Positions 35,093 to 43,354 of a DNA stretch of 47,849 nucleotides are shown here, in pieces. The position numbers and the translations under genes are program-made. The notes under the pieces were generated by a model that made no database searches, was not told the origin of the DNA, and saw only the letters and a list, made by a program, of their open reading frames with translations. Numbering within the stretch: the first letter of the stretch is position 1; each line of letters begins with the position of its first letter. The stretch is from UPXZ01 sp964345395. GTDB taxonomy: Bacteria; Bacteroidota; Bacteroidia; Bacteroidales; Paludibacteraceae. The stretch lies in assembly GCA_964345395.1 (NCBI GenBank), contig CAYFRA010000006.1, positions 1 to 47,849 of the forward strand, given 5' to 3'.

Positions 35093-36019
35093 ATGAAGAA
35101 TGATATAGAACAACTTTTGATTGACCAACTTTCTATTTGGGAAACAGCTCATAACAACTTTGAAGCCTTGAAACAGGTAAAAACAAAAGAGTTGGATGTA
35201 AACGGTGCTCTCTATAAAGTACAGTTTAATCCGGCACGCATTGTATCTTCCGCTGCAAAAGTGGATGCCAAAAGTATTCAAGAGCGGAAATGTTTTTTAT
35301 GTGCTGAAAATCGCCCGACAGTGCAAGAAGGAATAAAGTTTGAGCCTAACGGATCGGATAGACCTTATACCATTTTAGTCAATCCTTTCCCAATTTTCCC
35401 AAAACATTTTACCATTCCGCTCAATGAACATCAACCTCAATTGATTGATGGGCGTTTTGGTGATATGTTGACATTGGCAGAAACAATGAGCGACTACGTT
35501 ATTTTTTACAACGGTCCTAAATGTGGAGCATCAGCACCTGATCATTTTCATTTTCAAGCTGGTAACAAAGGTTTTCTTCCTTTAGAAAAAAATTGGCGTA
35601 AGCATATTCAAGAAACTGTAATTGAAGAAGATACAACAAAAGTGTATAAAATTAATTATGCTTTTCCAGCCTTTGTTATTGAAACTGCTGATAAAACGCA
35701 GTGTATCAATCATTTTGAAAGAATATACCAACAATTAGCAATTAAGGAGGGTGAACAAGAGCCAATGATGAACATTCTAACTTGGTACCAAAGTTCTCCT
35801 TCAGAGAAGAGGGAAGCTGGGAGTTATGTTTCTATAATCATACCACGAAGCAAACATCGTCCCGATTGCTATTTTGCCGAAGGCGATGAAAACATATTGA
35901 TTAGCCCGGCTTCGGTGGATTTGGGAGGTGTTTTTATTACACCATTAGAAAAAGATTTTGAGAAAATAACGGCAGATGATATTCAAAGTATTTTGGATGA
36001 GATAGTTTTAACCGTATAG
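35093..36019 (+). CDS. DUF4922 protein, HIT-like nucleotide-sugar phosphorylase/hydrolase fold
   Basis: The 308-residue protein has a CFLC zinc-type pair (RKCFLCAENRP, near residue 65), TILVNPFPIFPKHFTIP, and CGASAPDHFHFQAGN near residue 145. The HFHFQ motif is the HIT-superfamily nucleotidyl-transfer active site as in GalT, ApaH-type phosphorylases and plant GDP-L-galactose phosphorylase. The protein is thus likely to bind a nucleotide or nucleotide sugar and use a covalent histidine intermediate. There is no signal peptide, so it is cytoplasmic. It lies 49 bp after the GT2 gene; a GT2 and HIT pair acting on the same nucleotide sugar is inference. Confidence 0.75.
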   Translation: MKNDIEQLLIDQLSIWETAHNNFEALKQVKTKELDVNGALYKVQFNPARIVSSAAKVDAKSIQERKCFLCAENRPTVQEGIKFEPNGSDRPYTILVNPFPIFPKHFTIPLNEHQPQLIDGRFGDMLTLAETMSDYVIFYNGPKCGASAPDHFHFQAGNKGFLPLEKNWRKHIQETVIEEDTTKVYKINYAFPAFVIETADKTQCINHFERIYQQLAIKEGEQEPMMNILTWYQSSPSEKREAGSYVSIIIPRSKHRPDCYFAEGDENILISPASVDLGGVFITPLEKDFEKITADDIQSILDEIVLTV

Positions 36020-36056
36020 AGTTTTAATAAACGAATTGAATAATAAAAGTTTACAA

Positions 36057-37894
36057 ATGCAAGAGCCTAAAATAGCAGTTGGAATAATGTTCGAACCATC
36101 CATTGAGTTTGAATTAATGGAAACTTATGTCTTTGAAAACAATGAAGTCGTAGGTAATCAGCTTGTTCGATACGAAAACAACAAAATCACTTGGAACGAT
36201 AAAGAATATGACGAACTTTTGTTTGTACCAAAAAACGAAGGGCTTTTTGAATTAAAAGAGGTTACCATTGGAATCAATTTTCATTGGGAACGAAAAGAAA
36301 ACCAACGTTTCAAAGGTGGATTAAAAATCATCATAGAAAATGAAAAACTAACAGCAATCAACCTTGTTTCTGTAGAGGATTATTTGATAAGTGTAATTTC
36401 ATCTGAAATGAGCGCCACAGCATCACTGGAGTTATTGAAAGCACACGCTGTGATTTCGAGAAGTTGGTTGTTAGCTCAAAAACTAAACACTGCCCCTCAG
36501 CCCCCTAAAGGGGGTGNNNNNNNNNNNNNNNNNNNNNNNNNNNNNNNNNNNNNNNNNNNNNNNNNNNNNNNNNNNNNNNNNNNNNNNNNNNNNNNNNNNN
36601 NNNNNNNNNNNNNNNNAGTTGGTTGTTAGCTCAAAAACTAAACACTGCCCCTCAGCCCCCTAAAGGGGGTGTTAAGAGCGCATACCCACCATTTTATGCT
36701 CGGTTAAAAGAATTGGCGCTCAAAAACCGCCATAATCCAACAGAAGCTGAAAGTTTCCTTTGGGAAAATTTAAAGGGGAGAAATTTAGACGGATTTAAGT
36801 TTAGAAGACAGCATATCATAGATGATTGCATTGTTGACTTTGTTTGTTTAAGCGAAAACTTAGTTGTTGAGGTTGATGGAAAATACCACAATGATCCTGA
36901 AATTCAAGAATATGATAAGCTACGAACTCAACTATTGAACAAACACGGTTTCAAAGTCATTCGATTTACAAATGATGATGTATTATTCAATATAGACGAT
37001 GTTCTTAATAGCATAAAAGCTGAATTACGCTACCAGACTCCCCCTTCAGGGGGGCGGGGGGCATCTTCCCTCATCTGGTACGAACGTGATGCCCATACCA
37101 ATTTCGATGTCTGTGCCGATGATCATTGTCAGCGCTATCAGGGTATCACACGTGCTAATACGATTGAAGCACAACAAGCAATCGAGGCTACTCGCGGCGA
37201 AGTTTTGATATCCGAGAACAATATTTGTGATGCTCGATTCTCTAAATCTTGTGGAGGTGCATTTGAAGAGTTTCAAAACTGCTGGGATGATGTTGAATAT
37301 TCTTATTTGAAAAAACAGAGAGATTGCAAAGAAATTACAGAACTACCCGATTTAAGCATTGAAAAAGAGTCTGAAAATTGGATTCGTACTTCGCCAGAAG
37401 CTTTTTGCAACACAAACGATAAAAAGATTTTGGGACAGGTGCTGAATAATTACGACCAAGAAACAACTGATTTTTTCCGTTGGAAGGTAGAATATTCTCA
37501 AAAAGAGCTTTCTGAGTTGATAAAAAAACGTTCGGGAGTAGATTATGGGAATATTGTCGATCTAAGGCCTATACAAAGAGGTACTTCTTCACGTTTGGTG
37601 CAATTACAAATAGTTGGAACAAAACAAACGAAGATTATCGGCAAAGAGTTAGAAATTAGACGCACTCTTTCTGAATCGCATCTTTACAGTTCTGCTTTTG
37701 TGATTGATAAAGAGTATGATGCAAACAGTGAAGATAAAGAATTGCCCACAAAATTTGTCCTTACCGGTGCTGGCTGGGGGCACGGCGTGGGACTTTGCCA
37801 AATTGGTGCTGCTGTTATGGGTGAAAAAGGCTATGATTATGAAGCCATTTTGAAACACTATTATATTGGTGCAGAATTAGAAAAATTATATTAA
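36057..37894 (+). CDS. SpoIID/LytB-domain protein (lytic-transglycosylase-type) interrupted in-frame by a DUF559 insert and an assembly gap
   Basis: SpoIID-type enzymes cut glycan strands freed of peptides. The N-terminal part holds the catalytic-site segment VISSEMSATASLELLKAHAV (Glu in SSEM) and then SRSWLLAQ; the family pattern resumes with LIWYERDAHTNFDVCADDHCQRYQG at 37070 and ends with GAGWGHGVGLCQIGA. Between them are about 145 foreign residues (about 142-286) with a DUF559 endonuclease domain. A 100-N gap (36517-36616) has the same 55 bp on both sides; joining the copies gives one frame of about 560 codons, and without the insert about 415. The ATG at 36057 is preferred to the TTG at 36036. 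No signal peptide is seen, which is odd for a wall enzyme. It ends 6 bp before namZ2. Confidence 0.8.
36462..36671. other. Scaffold gap (100 N, 36517-36616) flanked by an identical 55-bp sequence
   Basis: Bases 36462-36516 and 36617-36671 are identical, and the reading frame continues if they are merged. The simplest reading is that two contigs overlapping by 55 bp were joined with a placeholder gap. The alternative is a true tandem duplication of unknown size. Confidence 0.85.
36493..36515. repeat. GC-rich palindromic repeat, left edge of the DUF559 insert
   Basis: Core CCCCCTAAAGGGGG forms a hairpin and is preceded by CCCCTCAG. It is translated as APQPPKGG. The same copy reappears at 36648-36670 beyond the gap. 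Confidence 0.8.
37040..37062. repeat. GC-rich palindromic repeat, right edge of the DUF559 insert (inverted)
   Basis: CCCCCTTCAGGGGG followed by GCGGGGGGC is the reverse complement form of the left copy with a few changes. It is translated as TPPSGGRGA. Confidence 0.78.
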
Positions 37895-37900
37895 GAAAAA

Positions 37901-39136
37901 ATGAAACGAAAAACAATTTTTATTAGCCTATTCACTTTTATTTTAGCCTTTGGAGTACAGGCTCAAAAAGTAAGAACTGGAATAGAGATGCTTAAAGCAA
38001 GCAACTTTAAAGTATTGAATGGAAAACGAGTTGGACTTATCACCAATCCAACAGGTGTGGATAATCAACTGAAATCAACCATCGACATTTTGCACGAAGC
38101 TCCCAATGTGAACTTAGTTGCACTTTTTGGTCCAGAACACGGTGTTCGAGGCAATGCACACGCAGGTGATAAAGTAGATGACCAGCGCGACCCCAAAACA
38201 GGATTGCCTGTCTTTTCACTTTATGGAAATACCCGAAAAGCAACACCTGAAATGCTAAAGGGAATTGATGTATTGGTTTACGATATTCAAGATATTGGTT
38301 GTCGCTCGTTTACCTACATCAGCACAATGGGTTTAGCGATGCAAGCCGCAGCTGAAAACAACATTGAATTTGTTGTACTTGATCGTCCAAATCCATTAGG
38401 AGGATTGAAAGTGGAAGGAAACTACGCCGAAGATGGTTTTATTTCGTTTGTTAGCCAATTCAAGATACCCTATCTGTATGGACTAACACCAGGTGAATTA
38501 GCAATGATGCTTAACAACGAAGCAAGTTTAGGAAACAAAGCTTGTAATCTTCACGTTGTGAAAATGAGAGGTTGGAAACGAAAAATGACTTATGAAGATA
38601 CTGGATTACAATGGGTGCTTTCATCGCCGCATATTCCTGTAGCATCAACTTCTTACTTTTATCCCGTTTCTGGAATTTTAGGTGAGCTGTATTACATCTC
38701 AATCGGCGTAGGTTACACATTGCCTTTCCGAATGTTTGCCGCAGAGTGGATTAAAGCACCTGAACTTTCCGAGGCATTAAACAATCTGAATTTAGCAGGG
38801 GTTGAATTTCGACCATTATATGCAAAACCTTACTACTCTGTCAGCAAAGGAGAACAAATTGAAGGCGTAGAAATACATCTTATGGATTATAAAAAGGCTC
38901 ATCTAAGCGAAATCCAGTTTTATGTGATGCAAGAGATTGCTCGGCTCTATCCAGAACATTCTATTTTGGAAAATGCAGATAAAAAACGATTTGATATGTT
39001 CGATAAAGTATGTGGTTCTGACCAAATCCGACTTCTTTTTGAAAAAAACAATCGATGGGAAGATGCAAAAGCGTACTGGGATAAAGATGTTGAACACTTT
39101 AAAAAATGGTCGAAGAAGTATTATTTATATAAATAA
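37901..39136 (+). CDS. namZ: Exo-beta-N-acetylmuramidase NamZ (GH171, formerly DUF1343), copy 2
   Basis: The 411-residue protein has a signal peptide (IFISLFTFILAFGVQA) and the same motif series as copy 1: LITNPTGVD, FGPEHGVRGNAHAGD (Glu79 in PEHG), LPVFSLYG, YDIQDIGCRSFTY and VLDRPNPLGG. It differs from copy 1 across much of its length, so this is an old paralogue and not a recent duplication. It follows the SpoIID-like gene by 6 bp. Two NamZ enzymes may differ in substrate length or in tolerance of peptide or anhydro ends; that is inference. Confidence 0.88.
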   Translation: MKRKTIFISLFTFILAFGVQAQKVRTGIEMLKASNFKVLNGKRVGLITNPTGVDNQLKSTIDILHEAPNVNLVALFGPEHGVRGNAHAGDKVDDQRDPKTGLPVFSLYGNTRKATPEMLKGIDVLVYDIQDIGCRSFTYISTMGLAMQAAAENNIEFVVLDRPNPLGGLKVEGNYAEDGFISFVSQFKIPYLYGLTPGELAMMLNNEASLGNKACNLHVVKMRGWKRKMTYEDTGLQWVLSSPHIPVASTSYFYPVSGILGELYYISIGVGYTLPFRMFAAEWIKAPELSEALNNLNLAGVEFRPLYAKPYYSVSKGEQIEGVEIHLMDYKKAHLSEIQFYVMQEIARLYPEHSILENADKKRFDMFDKVCGSDQIRLLFEKNNRWEDAKAYWDKDVEHFKKWSKKYYLYK

Positions 39137-39198
39137 GGTGTTTCATTAGAATAAGAGTAACTAAAAGAAGAATAAAAAAGTAGCTTGTATTTAAGACA

Positions 39199-42129
39199 AT
39201 GAAAGATAAACAACGAAATACAGATAAATTCAAAGCACAAGCTCAAACTCCCCCTTTAGGGGGCTGGGGGGCTTATAGCTTATTTCTTGACGAAATCAAA
39301 TCCTTCGTCAATCCCAAACGGATTTACACCGATGATTTACGTCGTTTAGCCTGGGGAACTGATGCCGGATTTTACCGACTTATTCCTCAAATAGTTATTC
39401 GTTCGATAAACGAAGAAGAAGTTTCAAAACTTTTAAAAACTGCAAATAAATACAATCTACCAGTTACATTTCGCGCCGCAGGAACCAGTTTATCGGGGCA
39501 AGCTATCAGCGATTCCATTATCATTGTCGCGGGCAAACATTGGGAAAAATATAAAATAGCACCCGACCACAGCCAAATCACAATGCAACCAGGCATTATC
39601 GGTGAGCGTGTCAATCAGCTTTTGAAACCATATGGCGTAAAATTCTCGCCTGATCCTGCCTCCATAAAATACGCTATGGTAGGTGGAATTGCGATGAACA
39701 ATGCCTCAGGAATGAATTGTGGGAATCACGCCAATAGCGATAAAATGCTGATTTCAGCTCGAATGGTCTTTCCCGATGGCACCATTTTAGACACTGGCGA
39801 TGATGAAAGTAAAAAACAATTTTCTCAAAATAAACCAGAATTTATAAATGCTATTTTAGATATTAAAAACAGTATTTATGAGAACAAAGAGCTCTTTGAT
39901 AAAATAAAATTCAAGTATTCTATCAAAAATGTGATGGGATTAAATATCTTGCCATTTATCGAATACGATGATCCTTTTGATATAATTACGCATCTTCTTG
40001 TTGGCTCAGAAGGCACCTTGGCATTTATGTCTGAACTAACAATGAAAACAGAGCACGATTATCCTTACAAAGCAAGTGCAATGCTCTATTTCAAGTCTAT
40101 TCAAGATGCAACAAGAGCTGTTGTTAAGTTCGATGAACTCAATAAAAAACACGGTTTCAGATTGGTTAAAGGAGCTGAACTTCTTGATACCAAATCGCTT
40201 TCATCTGTCAATGATACAACAGGAATAGGACTCACAGCTATATTGACTGAAGTAAAAGGCGACAGCAAAAAAGAGATATTCGAACACATTGAAATCATTG
40301 AAGAGACCCTAAAAGCATTTGACTTGGCTGTTCCAGCTCATTTTACAGACAAAGAAGAAGAGTATGCCAAATATTGGGAAATACGCTCTGGGATATTTCC
40401 TTCCGTAGGTGGAACTCGTCCTTTAGGAACAACGAGCTTAATTGAAGATGTCGCGTTTCATATTGAAGATTTGCCCAATGCAGTAGCCGATTTACAAGAA
40501 TTATTAGTTAGCAACGGTTATGATGATGCCTGTATTTATGGACACTCTCTACAAGGTAATTTTCATTTTATTCTTAATCAATCATTCGAAGAACAAGAGG
40601 AGCTTGATCGATATGAAAAAATGATGAGCGAAGTAGTTCATTTAGTTGTGGATAAATACCAAGGTTCGCTCAAAGCGGAGCACGGCACTGGACGAAATAT
40701 GGCTCCTTTTGTTGAGTATGAATGGGGAGCAGATGCTTTTGCTATTATGAAACGTATCAAGCAACTGTTTGATCCTAAAAACTTACTCAATCCGGGTGTT
40801 ATTTTTAATGATGACTCTAAATGTCACATTAAGCATCTAAAACCAATGCCTCTGATTGAGTTGAAAAATGGTAAAAAAGGACATACAGCAGATAAATGTA
40901 TTGAGTGTGGTTTTTGCGAAATTAACTGTTTATCAACCGGATTCACACTTTCTGCACGCCAACGCATTGTAGTTCAACGTGAAATTTCACGATTAAGAAG
41001 AAGTGGCGAAGATCCCGCTCGATTGGCTTCTTTGGAAAAAGATTATGTCTATCTTGGTGAACAAACTTGTGCAGTTGATGGACTTTGTGCTACCTCTTGT
41101 CCAATGGGAATTAACACAGGCGATCTGACTCACGATATCAGAAATGCTAATGTGGAGTTATCCAAACTACCGCATCAAGTAGGTGATTTTGCTGCAAAAC
41201 ATTTTTCTGGGATTAAAAGTACCTTACGTCCACTTTTAGGAGTAGCAAACGTCGCTCATAGTATAATTGGTTCAAATGCAACCAACAGTTTGGGACGTGG
41301 TTTAAGCAAAATAGGCTTACCATTATGGTCATCAGCATTGCCCAAACCTTATAAACTAAAAGCCAAAGATATAAGCTATTTCAAAGCTGATAAAAAAGTG
41401 GTTTATTTTCCAAGTTGCATTAACCAAACAATGGGTGTAAGTAAAAATGCTCCCGACCAAGAGCCTTTGATATTAAAAATACAAAAGTTGCTCAACAAGG
41501 CTGGTTATGAAGTGATTTTCCCAGAAGGGATGGATAGCCTTTGCTGTGGTACCATATGGGCGAGCAAAGGAATGTATGATATTGCTGATAGAAAAACTAA
41601 CGATTTAGATAAAGCACTTTGGGAGGCAACCGAGCAAGGAAAATATCCTGTAATTTGCGACCAAAGTCCATGCTTACACCGAATGCGTGAAACTATCAAA
41701 AGGGTGCAACTCTATGAACCAGCCGAATTTATTCACGATTTCTTATTAGATAGATTAGAGTTTACACCAAGTGACGAACCAATTACAGTGCACGTTACTT
41801 GTTCGATGACTAAGATGGGTTTAGGAGATAAAATCATTGAATTGGCAAATCGCTGTTCTACTAAAGTGCTTGTTCCTGCCGAAGTGGGTTGTTGCGGTTT
41901 TGCAGGAGACCGAGGTTTCACCTATCCTGAATTAAATGAATATGCACTAAGGAAACTTAAACCACAAATTGAAGAAGCTGATGTTAAAATAGGCTACTCA
42001 AATAGTCGCACGTGCGAAATTGGTTTAGAAACTAATAGCGGCATTCCTTATGAGTCCATTGTCTATTTGGTAGATAAATGCACAAAACCTGCATTTAAGT
42101 TTTCTAAAGAAAATCCTATGGCAATATAA
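39199..42129 (+). CDS. FAD-linked D-lactate dehydrogenase-type oxidase (GlcD-GlcF-like fusion)
   Basis: The 976-residue protein joins a GlcD-like FAD_binding_4 domain (about 50-240; TFRAAGTSLSGQAISD, GGIAMNNASGMNCG) with FAD-oxidase C (about 250-545; AEHGTGRNMAP), then 4Fe-4S motifs (CIECGFCEINC near residue 567; CAVDGLCATSCPMG) and two CCG domains (CCGTIW near 782, CCGFAGD near 898). Such fusions oxidise D-2-hydroxy acids, often D-lactate, and pass electrons to the quinone pool. MurQ, three genes downstream, releases D-lactate from MurNAc-6-P, so this enzyme probably consumes that lactate. Near the N-terminus (about residues 16-25) a GC-rich repeat is translated in-frame as TPPLGGWGA, absent from the family pattern as I know it. 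Confidence 0.86.
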   Translation: MKDKQRNTDKFKAQAQTPPLGGWGAYSLFLDEIKSFVNPKRIYTDDLRRLAWGTDAGFYRLIPQIVIRSINEEEVSKLLKTANKYNLPVTFRAAGTSLSGQAISDSIIIVAGKHWEKYKIAPDHSQITMQPGIIGERVNQLLKPYGVKFSPDPASIKYAMVGGIAMNNASGMNCGNHANSDKMLISARMVFPDGTILDTGDDESKKQFSQNKPEFINAILDIKNSIYENKELFDKIKFKYSIKNVMGLNILPFIEYDDPFDIITHLLVGSEGTLAFMSELTMKTEHDYPYKASAMLYFKSIQDATRAVVKFDELNKKHGFRLVKGAELLDTKSLSSVNDTTGIGLTAILTEVKGDSKKEIFEHIEIIEETLKAFDLAVPAHFTDKEEEYAKYWEIRSGIFPSVGGTRPLGTTSLIEDVAFHIEDLPNAVADLQELLVSNGYDDACIYGHSLQGNFHFILNQSFEEQEELDRYEKMMSEVVHLVVDKYQGSLKAEHGTGRNMAPFVEYEWGADAFAIMKRIKQLFDPKNLLNPGVIFNDDSKCHIKHLKPMPLIELKNGKKGHTADKCIECGFCEINCLSTGFTLSARQRIVVQREISRLRRSGEDPARLASLEKDYVYLGEQTCAVDGLCATSCPMGINTGDLTHDIRNANVELSKLPHQVGDFAAKHFSGIKSTLRPLLGVANVAHSIIGSNATNSLGRGLSKIGLPLWSSALPKPYKLKAKDISYFKADKKVVYFPSCINQTMGVSKNAPDQEPLILKIQKLLNKAGYEVIFPEGMDSLCCGTIWASKGMYDIADRKTNDLDKALWEATEQGKYPVICDQSPCLHRMRETIKRVQLYEPAEFIHDFLLDRLEFTPSDEPITVHVTCSMTKMGLGDKIIELANRCSTKVLVPAEVGCCGFAGDRGFTYPELNEYALRKLKPQIEEADVKIGYSNSRTCEIGLETNSGIPYESIVYLVDKCTKPAFKFSKENPMAI
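39250..39272. repeat. Solo GC-rich palindromic repeat in-frame in the D-lactate dehydrogenase gene
   Basis: CCCCCTTTAGGGGG followed by GCTGGGGGGC is the inverted form of the repeat at 36493-36515 and has the orientation of the right edge of the DUF559 insert. No DUF559 sequence is attached. It is translated without breaking the frame. Confidence 0.8.
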
Positions 42130-42150
42130 AAACAATTAAAGGCAATATCT

Positions 42151-43341
42151 ATGAATAAAAATGAAAAAATAATTCCACCACAAGGAGCAGGCTCACAGCG
42201 GATTTTAGCTCTTGACATCCTTCGTGGTATTACCATAGCAGGGATGATCCTCGTAAACAATCCAGGTTCTTGGGCAAAGATGTATGCTCCTTTGATGCAC
42301 GCCGATTGGAATGGATTGACTCCTACAGACTTGGTCTTTCCTTTCTTTATGTTTATTATGGGAATATCTATTTACATTGCTCTGAGAAAGTTTGATTTTA
42401 AGCCAGAACCAAATTTACTAAAAAAAATAACTAAACGTACCATTTTGCTCTATTTGGTAGGTTTGGGTGTAGCTTGGTTCTCACTGACTTGGCGCTCATA
42501 CAACGCTCTTCATAGTGAAGGCTTAGCCTTTTTCCAGCGATTAGGTACCGCTATGTGGAATTTTGATAGAATAAGAATATTGGGTGTTATACCTCGCTTA
42601 GCTATTACTTATGGATTAACCTCTATTCTCGTTGTAACTATCAAACACCGTTTTATTCCTTGGATTATTACACTTATTCTGATAGGGTATTCGGTTTTGT
42701 TGCTTTTAGGAAACGGATATGCCTATGATACCTCCAACATACTCTCAATAATTGACATGAAAATATTAGGAGCCAATCATATTTACAACGATAATGGTAT
42801 TGACCCTGAGGGCTTGTTGAGTACGTTACCTGCGTTGGCACATGTTATGCTTGGTTTTCTTATTGGTGGTTTGATGATGGAAACCAAAGAAATTCATCAA
42901 AAAATTGAGAAACTTTTTGTTGTGGGTGCAATATTGACTTTTGCAGGGTTTCTATTGGATTATGCTTTACCCATAAATAAAAAAATCTGGTCTCCAAGTT
43001 TTGTGTTGGTTACAATTGGTTTGGGTTCTACTCTTTTAGCTCTTTTGATTTGGATAATTGATGTGAAAGGGATGAAAAGATGGACGCTCTTCTTCCAGGT
43101 TTATGGAGTTAATCCGCTATTTATGTATGTGTTGGGTGCTGTGCTGACCATTATTATTGGAAATATTATCATCTACCCAATGGGCGAAAGAATTGCTTTG
43201 AAAACCTATATTTATACTGGATTTTTACAACCCAATTTTGGTGACTATTTTGGGTCATTTTTATATGCCATCTTATTTTTGTTCATCAGTTGGATTCCAG
43301 GATATTACTTGTTAAAAAATAAAATATATATAAAACTATAA
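42151..43341 (+). CDS. murT: MurNAc transporter MurT (DUF5009 / COG4299 acyltransferase-like membrane protein)
   Basis: The 396-residue protein has about ten membrane helices and starts with ALDILRGITIAGMILVNNPGSW, then HADWNGLTPTDLVFPFFMFIMG, the signature of the COG4299 family also named heparan-alpha-glucosaminide N-acetyltransferase-like. In Tannerella forsythia the gene in the same place, directly before murK and murQ, encodes the inner-membrane MurNAc uptake protein MurT. The call rests on sequence family and identical order. The gaps of 21 and 13 bp show one transcription unit. Confidence 0.85.
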   Translation: MNKNEKIIPPQGAGSQRILALDILRGITIAGMILVNNPGSWAKMYAPLMHADWNGLTPTDLVFPFFMFIMGISIYIALRKFDFKPEPNLLKKITKRTILLYLVGLGVAWFSLTWRSYNALHSEGLAFFQRLGTAMWNFDRIRILGVIPRLAITYGLTSILVVTIKHRFIPWIITLILIGYSVLLLLGNGYAYDTSNILSIIDMKILGANHIYNDNGIDPEGLLSTLPALAHVMLGFLIGGLMMETKEIHQKIEKLFVVGAILTFAGFLLDYALPINKKIWSPSFVLVTIGLGSTLLALLIWIIDVKGMKRWTLFFQVYGVNPLFMYVLGAVLTIIIGNIIIYPMGERIALKTYIYTGFLQPNFGDYFGSFLYAILFLFISWIPGYYLLKNKIYIKL

Positions 43342-43354
43342 ATTACAACTAATT

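Larger units (their letters stand above)
36480..37069 (+). mobile_element. In-frame DUF559 endonuclease insertion bounded by inverted GC-rich repeats
   Basis: After merging the gap, about 435 bp (145 codons) interrupt the SpoIID-like gene. The left edge carries CCCCTCAGCCCCCTAAAGGGGG and the right edge a CCCCCTTCAGGGGGGCGGGGGGC-like repeat in inverted orientation. The middle (about 36680-37030) encodes a DUF559/Vsr-like nuclease: NPTEAESFLWENLKG, FKFRRQHIIDD, IVDFVCL (catalytic Asp), LVVEVDGKYH (ExD) and GFKVIRFTNDDV. The whole element keeps the host frame open. It looks like a self-contained, translated insertion element; how it moves is unknown. Confidence 0.7.

Noticed and set aside
36480..37069. 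Intein inside the SpoIID-like gene
   Set aside because: No N-terminal Cys/Ser splice block and no C-terminal His-Asn motif are seen at the borders; the edges are instead palindromic repeats, so protein splicing is not supported.
36057..37894. Calling the SpoIID-like gene a pseudogene
   Set aside because: The frame is open on both sides of the gap and stays in register after merging the 55-bp overlap; no stop or frameshift is visible.
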